DNA from: Priapulus caudatus
Lineage: Eukaryota > Priapulida > Priapulimorpha > Priapulimorphida > Priapulidae
Direction: 5' to 3'
Length of the DNA stretch: 41,120 nt
Assembly: GCF_000485595.1 (NCBI RefSeq)
Contig: NW_014577156.1
Coordinates: 512,212-553,331, forward strand
The position numbers and the translations under genes are program-made. The stretch's first letter is position 1, and the number at the start of each line of letters is the position of its first letter. This document shows, in pieces, positions 1 through 9,200 of the stretch. The notes under the pieces were generated by a model. The model searched no databases and was not told the origin of the DNA. It worked only from the letters and a program-made list of their open reading frames with translations.

Positions 1-250
1 CTTATACGCGGGTTTTTACTGTATATGTAAACGGAATTTTGCATTTTTGGTGTGTACAATCTCTATGGCAAAACGGAATTTCCATTTTTTTTTTTACTTT
101 GAAACGGAATTTTTTGAAACGGAAAATCACTGTCTCTATATCTCGTATCAACGGGTATTTATTTGATAATAAATCCATGCCATTAACCTATTAGCACCGT
201 TAGTTTTTTACTGTCTCATAGTCTAACGACCGAATCTCTCTATTTTGCAG
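1..250 (+). other. SSBP intron, 3' part
   Basis: AT-rich sequence ending in a pyrimidine tract and acceptor ttttgcag at 243-250. A short imperfect direct repeat of the kind aaacggaatttt occurs several times between 30 and 125. No coding signal. Confidence 0.6.
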
Positions 251-308
251 GGCAGGGCCAGGGCCTGGTCCAGGCGGACCAAGAGGATGGGCACCAAACA
301 CGTCATCG
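251..308 (+). CDS. SSBP: SSBP exon: Gly/Pro-rich segment
   Basis: Acceptor ttttgcag ends at 250 and donor gtaggt starts at 309. The first base completes a codon from the upstream exon, then 19 codons read AGPGPGPGGPRGWAPNTSS, ending in phase 0. It aligns with the GPGGGRPWPNPTN stretch of vertebrate SSBP3. An alternative reading from a start inside the same exon is only a frame shadow. Confidence 0.85.
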
Positions 309-1466
309 GTAGGTTCCCTGCCATCACGTGTGCAGCCTTTCCCGTTGGCTCCTTCACCTCCTCCTCCTCCTACCCCTCCACCTCCTCCACCTCCTCCTAC
401 CCCTCCACCTCTTCCACCTTCTCCTCCTCCTCCCTCCTCCTCCCTCCTCCTCCACCTCCTCCTCCACCTCCTCCCCCTCCTCTACCTCTCCTCCTCCTCC
501 TCCTGCTGGCAGTGTTGCTCTATTCGAGCCATAGTTCCCTGTGTCTAACACTTGTCATATATTCACAATCCTGCCCACGACGTATTCATTATTTATTTGT
601 CCGCATTTTTGTATCATGTGTTTTGGAAATCCACGATTTCTCGAATTGGAGATGATGAGAGCATGTTGACCATCTTGGTGCTTGCTGCACACATGGGAAC
701 AAGGCCTTCGGTTATTAATTTGGACGTTTGATGCAATGTTCATTAAGTTTTACTACCTTATTGCAACCGTTTCTTTTGCATTCAGTTCCCAATATTTGTT
801 GCTTTCGATTGCGTTAGTTTGAACATGAGCAAAGCACTCCATTAAACTCCTGTTGAATTCGGTAGTGGTGGCGGCCATCGTGTGCATGTGCTAAAGCGAG
901 CGAGATTGGTCTTGTTAAGAAAATGATCAATTTTCGATGGAACGCCACTCGAGCAATCAGCAAATGATGCAAAACCTGCATGCACGTTCCTGTTTCAGCA
1001 AGAACGCTTAGCTGAATTACCGAGCATTAGCAAGTAGAAGCTGGCAGTTATTATTTTATAAGCCCATGCAGATGATGGCATATCAAAGTGGTGATATATT
1101 TCTTTCTCTGCCTATTGAATAGGGTTACTCGTCGTCATCGCCAGGCAACTATTCTGTAAGTGTCCACTGCTGCGAACCAGCTCTTTATTTCGCACATATT
1201 ACTGCTGCGCATCATTCATCTTCTCTACTTGTGTTCTACGGAATTCTGCGTGCGTGCGTGCGTGCCTGCGTAGGGGTGGTGGATTTTCGTATTGCGATCT
1301 ACTACCTGTCATCACACGTATGTGAATGTGTGCTCGGATCTGTTCCTTTAGAATGTATACGTTTTGTGAAGTTCCTGTGTTGTACATGTCTTCGTGTATG
1401 TTGAAAATGTCGCGTAGATTTCTATAGGTTCCACGTGTGCTTGCCAATTGATCAGATGCCATTTTC

Positions 1467-1527
<61 letters not shown>

Positions 1528-3213
1528 CTCGTGCATACATTGCATATATCCCTGTCTATGTAATTTTAATGCTGTCACTCAACCATGTTTTCGCCTGCCT
1601 GTGTCGTGCGTTATGAGTAAACACTGTCTTGTCTCTACTGTCCCAAATTCCCATGGCAAAAGTTTCAACCTTTCCCGGATCAGTGATAGCAGATATTGAT
1701 GGTAAACCCGAGTTATGTGCGTATCTGTGAATGTGTGTATAGATGTGTGTGTGTGTGTGTGCGTGCGTGCGTGCGCGCGCGTGTTTCTGGAGCTCGATTT
1801 GGCTAAACATCTCCTGACATGGCGGTTCTTTCATCTCAGCTGATGGTGTTTTTTTCCTAACGATCTGCTACTTTTAACACGTCCTTGGGTTTCTTTTTAT
1901 TACTCAATGGTTTTTGGCTATTAGGATGTAGAAGGTTAGTTAGTCTCCGTCTGCCTGCTCACACCTGTGATCCTTCTGTTGACTCTACTCTCTTGGTCCT
2001 CTTCATTCTCTTGTGCAGTGATGAGTTTAAAGAGTATCCATTGGAAGCTGCTTCTCTTTTTATTTCCCACATTATTAATTACGTGCAAATGTATTATTAA
2101 TAAAAATAGCACATTCTTTTAAATAAATGTAACTAGCCGAAAGAGCATTTGTTTTTGCAAGTGTGTGGCTTGCATTGCAACAACAGAAGGGGTTCTTGCT
2201 TCTAGAAATTACAACGTGTGCGTGCGTGCGTGCGAGCGTGCGTGCGTGTGTGTATATAATACTCTGCTAAAGGTGTTTGCCTTTGTTTAACTTGGTAGGG
2301 TGCCAGAGATTTTTCCCTTTTGCACAGTTCAACAGAAACTAAACTTGTCATCAGAAATGGATCGTAACTAGAACTTAGAAGTGGTGTGAATGCATGAACA
2401 ACAGTAAAACGTCCCACCCCACTGCAGTGGTGGTTGTTTGTTTCTACTCTCGCATACCGAATCAACCTCTTTGCTTGTATTCAATTGGATTCCAGACCCC
2501 CTTATCAAAACATCAGAGCTAAGCTGTTTAACATGAAGTAGAAGAACTAGGAACACAACAACTAGATCATGGTCTTTTTTTTCGACGCCATCCACTCGTC
2601 TTGAAAATTAATCTGATAACCCAGCCTTTCCTGGATTCAAAATTTTGGATTTCTACTATACAACCTATAGTAACAGCCACAAAAATGAGGTCTTGGAGGT
2701 TGCCACTCCTGGACTGGGGCCTAGCTGCTATGTCCAACGTTATGCCATCACTTCTGCAGTTACGATCTGCTTCTGGTGTGTCGTCCCTACATCTGTAAGA
2801 ATGGGTGTGACCAGTTGGAAGCTTCTAGTTCCAATACGCTATCGGATTTACCTTCGTAGCTTGTGACTCAACGATTGGCGCAGATTGGCTGTGTTACATT
2901 CCCACTTACTCACTAACCGCGCATCCCGCACGCGAATTAAAGCGATGCGAGTACGTAGTGTCGCATGTCGCGTGTCGCGTTGGTCGTTGTCGGTTTGTTT
3001 GACGAGCACTTGTCTCTGTTGCAGGGTCCACAAGGAGGTCCGCCTGGTACGCCTGTCATGCCCAGCCCACAAGGTTTGTCCTCCATCTTTCCTTGTGTGT
3101 GATGCGGAGAGAGGATGGTCGGTTGGATTGCCAGTCCTCAGTAGAGAGTGTGGGATAGAGAAGTGCGGTAGAGGAGAGGGATAGTGGGAGAAACGACAGG
3201 AGTAAGAGCGAGG

Positions 3214-3255
<42 letters not shown>

Positions 3256-6200
3256 GATAGATGGATGGATGGATGAGTGGGTTGATGGATTGATGTATCG
3301 ATGGATGGATGGATAGAAAGATAGATAGAGAGAGATAGAGAGATAAATAGATAGAGGGGGAGGAGAGAGGGAGCGAGAGCCAATTTATATTGTGTGAACA
3401 AGGAACTTCTTTTTGTAGACCAGTGTCAATGATGCTAGGCTGATTGCAGAGATGCACTCCACATGAGCGTGTTTACGAGTGGTTCGTGTTATGGTGTAAT
3501 CACAGTAAACCAGATAGGACCGGTTTAAAATGAAATGTGTGCGCGCTCAGTTGTGCGGCAGTAGTACGACGATTGCATTGTCACTAAATATCTGTGTTCT
3601 TGCTCATTAAATGTACGTGTGCGTGTGTTATTCACAAATTATGTTGTCTGTAAGTTGACTGCAGGTGTCTTTTGCCTGCTGTGCGGTTTTCGTAGCTATG
3701 TGTTACATGTATAGCTTTTGTGTCTCGTGTGTAAGTCGTGCACATTTTGTTGCTCTGGGCAGCGCTCTCTGTTTAGTCGTAAGAAAACCCTGTGTCGCCT
3801 CAACCCCGACCCTGATCTCCCCTTACCTCTACTATATAACTCGTGTCGAATACACTTATGTTGTTGTCCCCCGTCCCCTAAAAAAATCCTGTTAGTGCCA
3901 CTTCCACATGTGGAGCTGCACAAGATATACCCACTGGAGCAGTCGAGAGCTTCAGTGCCATGGGGCTACGTCGGGTGAGCGGTTAGTCATTAGGCCACTC
4001 GGCGTGTGGCCAGCATCATAAGGGCTGCGGTACCCCGCTCGGCATCATTCTTCGGTGTGTGCCACGCACGGTTGGTGGTGGGGGGGTCCCCAGCTCGCGA
4101 TCAGTGTCACAAGAATTCTGTTGCTCTGCAGGTTCTACAGGCCCGTATTCGCCGGCGAGCACACGAATGCCCACGCCAGGTCCCGGAAACCGCCGAGGTG
4201 ACTATGTGGGATTCTGCTGCTCTGGCTGCTGACTTCTGCCTTTTTACGATCTTGCACTTTTTTTATTTCAGCTTCTTTTTGCCGCTTGTCGATGTGAAAT
4301 CTTTTCACTGTAGTGATGATGGCTGACGCACGAGCGCAGACAGGAGCGTAGAATTCTGGGCGGCACTTCGCACTAATCTTGCGCCGCTGTGCACTGCTAA
4401 ATCAGTCTAGTTTTGTCCGGGATTGTGCGGGACGCAGTAAATCTGTAATGCCCTGGGATTTTAATTGTGCCATCTCCAGGTTGGGAAAGTCCTGGGATAT
4501 AGGCTATAGTCATGGAACTTCCTGGAAAATTGGCTATATTACCCTTTTTGTCCTCGAAATTGGGGGCAAAGTGAAATGACTGAAATTGAGACCTTAAGTG
4601 TAAATGTTTTGCCTAAGGTGGGTAAAGTAATAGAGGTGCACCATGGTCCATTGTCATTCTCTCTACACGGTGGATAGTTGAGGTTCGTTAAACGTGCACA
4701 GCCCTTTACGTCTCTTCTCGGGAGGGAAACGACGCGCAGAGCATAAAATACGGTAGAGTTCTCTCGTACATGAAGTGCCTCCAGTATTCGTGTGTCTCCG
4801 TGCTATGCAGGCGGCTCTCAGCTGCGCCATCCGGCCTGCAGCGTTTACTCATATTATTGCACAGCAGAATTAACATTTCTTTTCACATTTTAAAATTAAT
4901 CCGAGACTATAGTCGCATGTCCTATTATGACTTACTAACATATTAGCCAAGGCATAGGGAGTAGTAGAACAATGCCAGCTCAAGTTCTTCCTGTTATGTA
5001 GGGATTTCTCCAAGCTACACCAATGTTTCAGAAACGGTTGCACATGGTGTTTTTTAAGTTAGAAGAACTACTTGCTACGTGGTCATGTGTAGCTGCTCGC
5101 TCTTTATTGCAGTCAATTGCAGTTAAGTATTGTGGCTAGGGTGATTTACAATTGGGTTTGCTGAGTGGAAATTCTTTCATGGGAAGAGCATCAGTTCTAA
5201 GAATAACACCCTCATTTCATCGTCACCACATACGGTACTAATAGAAGTTGCTGCTTCACTCATTGTTGTAACTTTCCATTTCGATTCAACCATTCTTCTC
5301 ATCCAAATACACAATAGGAGCTCACGCATCCGTATATTACCCCTAATCTAAGCAATGATTATTTTGTATGTTTTGATATCAAAAGAACTTATTGATTAAC
5401 TTAAGAATATGAATAAAGATAATGTTAAGATTGTTGTCATAGTAATTCCATGAAGCTATTCTCATCTAGTCCTATAAACCCAGGTTTTGTAACAGATATT
5501 AATCTAAAAATGCCCTCTTGTAACTTTACACCTTTGCAACTGGATAACTGATTCATTTCAGCAATAGGCGCGTTCACACTGGCGCGAATAAGCGGGATGC
5601 AAATCCCGGTTTTTGCATCGCGATCGAAATACCGAGATTATTACAAGTGTGAACGCAATAATACTCACTAATAATCGCGATCAGCATCGCGCTCCAAATC
5701 GCACTTTTGACTGCGATTATTTGGAATTAGCGCGATTATTTGCGTGTGTGAACGCTCGCTTTGGAATTAGCGCGATTATTTGCGTGTGTGAACGCTCGCG
5801 CAAATAATCCCGGTATTTTCTATCCCATCATTTCAAGCGAGTGAGCAGTGAGCATGCGCAGTGAGCATCATTCCGGCAGTGAGCATGCGCAGTTCGATTA
5901 ATAGAATTATCCCGCTCGGCGATTAGCGCGATTATTCGCCTGTGTGAACAACGACACAATTATCTCGGTATTTCATCGCGATTAGCATCGCGGTTTTTCT
6001 TGTGTGTGAACGCGCCTAATGAAAGCTATTCGCAAATTTCATCTCTGAACTGGATTTTGGCATTTAGTTCCTAAACAATCGATTATACAATAACAATAAA
6101 CGTCAAACCATTGTTTCAATGGTTGCATTAAGTGCCAACAACGTGAAGCTAATATCACACTGGACTGTCGGCTAATGTATAGGAATCATCTGTAGGACAG

Positions 6201-9200
6201 CTAACATATGGAGCTTACGAATTTGTGCTCTCGCTAACACTTCAACGTTATTGCGTTGTTCAACACTTTTCCTTGGAATGATCCTGTTCAAACATGTGTA
6301 TGTGTACACGATAGAGAATGGCCTAGTATATCTGTAACAGTTCGTGGTGACACACAATTCTAAGTTAAATGTAATAATAATAATTGTAATAATTTATGAC
6401 AAGGTGAGGCACATGTATCGAAAGGCCAGTGTCTAAAAACGGAAGTAGTTCGTTTGTGTAAAGTTGTGTGTGAGTAGTGTGCATGTGTCATGTTGACAAT
6501 ATCGTATCTGTCTTATCTGTGTCTCCTGAGTATCTAGATATAGACATTCTTGTATCATACTTTGCCTGGCGTCGTAGTGTCAGGCTCAAGTTTGCTCTGT
6601 AGTTGTACACGTCGTAGAGTGTATGTTGTGGAAAGGGAGCGGGACAGAGCAGTTATGTTATGTCTTTGAAAGCTGTTCTGTATTGCATTTTTCGTCGTAG
6701 AGCGAGTATAGCAATGTTCGGCGATAGCATTTACGATGACAGCAGTCTTTGTGTGATAGCTCAGGGCTGTGGTTCCTCTCTAGCAGTGCTCGGCTTAAGA
6801 AACGTGCATTTTGCATACTATTAAAGGAGCCATAGCATTTCTCGTTCTGTTTGTATATGCGTGCATATTTTGTTTTTAGCTGTGTTTGTCGAGAATTCAA
6901 ATCTTTAGGCGTTTAGCGAAGACTGTTTTTTTTCTGTTTCAGATTCAACAAATTCAGGAGATAATGTGTATGCTATGATGAACCCAGTGCCTGGTGGAAA
7001 CAGGCCAGGGGTGGGTAGTAGTGGAAAATTTATAGTATCTGTCTGTCTAGTCTAAAAAATCACACGTTTAATCACGCACTTGAATAACACAAGACATTCA
7101 CTATGTGTTACTTGAAAAGGAGTTGCGAGAACTGCTGAGCCCACTGTCGTTTGAGCTAACCAGTCCTTTAATCATAGCGTGCACTCTTATAACAGGCACA
7201 GCTGTTAGATTTGTTTATTCTCCTGTGTAAAAATGACAGGGAACCCGTCTAACCACTAAGCACATGTGATCAGGAGTGTATCAAAAGGAGTAAGACAGAC
7301 TAAAACCGGCAAAATTCAACATTTAGTTGCCTTAGTCTACCTATGATTTATTGTGTTTACCTCGATAAACTTGAGCTCAAGTCTTGCCTTAATCATTAAA
7401 CTTTATCCGTGTCTAATCGTTGGTCTCACAAAAATGACAAATCGGGAGATATCGGTCCAAACGTACAATGTGGTTTTAGAAAGTTATACCATGAAATCAA
7501 CAACTGTGAACCGAAACATAAGGGCAATGCTTTTGAAAGCCCTCTATCGCTTAGCAATGCAAACATAGCAAAGAACTAGCGAGGTTTGCTAGGGATTTCG
7601 GAAAGTTAAACACGACTTGGTGTTATTGATACTATTTACATTAGAAATAAAAAATTTCACATGTTTAGTATTTTTATCCATTTTATTTGTTCTTAACAAT
7701 ATTGTTCATAACATGTAATTACTGTCATTCGACATGGCCTATAATAACAACAAGGCGTGTTTAACTTTCCGAAATCCCTAGCAAACCTCGCTAGTTCTTT
7801 GCTATGTTTGCATTGCTAAGCGATAGAGGGCTTTCAAAAGCATTGCCCTTATGTTTCGGTTCACAGTTGTTGATTTCATGGTATAACTTTCTAAAACCAC
7901 ATTGTACGTTTGGACCGATATCTCCCGATTTGTCATTTTTGTGAGACCAACGATTAGACACGGATAAAGTTTAATGATTAAGGCAAGACTTGAGCTCAAG
8001 TTTATCGAGGTAAACACAATAAATCATAGGTAGACTAAGGCAACTAAATGTTGAATTTTGCCGGTTTTAGTCTGTCTTACTCCTTTTGATACACTCCTGA
8101 TGTGATGTCACAGGTGTCAACCGGAACCCCCCCCCCACCTTTTAAGATAAATCAGTTGAAGACTAGTGCTATGACTGTGGACTCATTTAGGAGTTTCCAT
8201 TAAAGCTTGTAGTTCTTAAACCATCTATTAGTGCTTATGAAACGTACACAGTGGTTTACATATATACTTGTACATTCCCCGTATTCATAGTGTATGTATA
8301 ATCTGTAGATCTCATGCTCTATTGAAATGATCTATCTATCAAAGCCTTGTGATTATCACAAACAAAGTTTTTTGATTTCACTAAACGTCTGTTGCATCGA
8401 AAGGAGAGCCGTCGCAATAGGATATGGGAACGACACGCATTCTGTTTGGGACCTGTTAAAAACAATCGTGTATATCGGCTCGCTTCTGCTTCAAAGAGAC
8501 ACATTCACTAATTTCACCACGGGGAAAACAACTTGGGAGATTGGAATTCTAGCACTGTGAAGTGGCCTAGCCCCCTCTTGGCTGTAGCCTACGAATAGGA
8601 CATGCATAGTCATTCAAAATGAAATGGAAAATTGCAAACTAATTTTGCCTCACAGAAACGTATTGCAGTATGTGAACTGCTCCGGAACAAAGCAAGTAGA
8701 TGTTGCCGAACCATGGCTACTGTATGCGTAGTTTATCCTTTTGTTTATACACAGTGGTTAGTGTCACTGCGTGATGAAATTCCACAATCATATAAAACTT
8801 TTAGATGCAATGCATGTAATTATTGAATCGTTTCAATCATGGCTAACTTGTATGTGTCAGACTATGTATAAGGCTTCCTTGTAAATCAAATTTACTTTTC
8901 AAGTTAGAAAACTGTTCTAAAATGGCCAAAATTTTCAATGATCACGTGTAAATATAAGTCACGTATCAGAAATAGCTGTAAGATTGCACTGATATGCGGT
9001 TTAAATTTATTCCTCTAGAACGTATTTGCATTCACTCGAATCTGCTTTAACCTTTGAGTCGAGTGTTAATGTAAAGCTATCCATCACTGTATTAATCTTG
9101 TAATGGTTTTTAATTAATTAGAATCGTCTATGTGCCGTGCTAGATGTATTATTATTATGGGAGTTTGTGCTCGCCATGTTTCAGCACAGTCGAATGTGGT

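Noticed and set aside
350-551. Proline-rich protein from overlapping frames
   Set aside because: Polypyrimidine intronic repeat directly after the SSBP donor at 309.
7353-8017. Identical 71-residue ORFs on opposite strands as a gene pair
   Set aside because: They are the same sequence in the two arms of the foldback; no homology, no splice sites, and the identity is explained by the inverted repeat.
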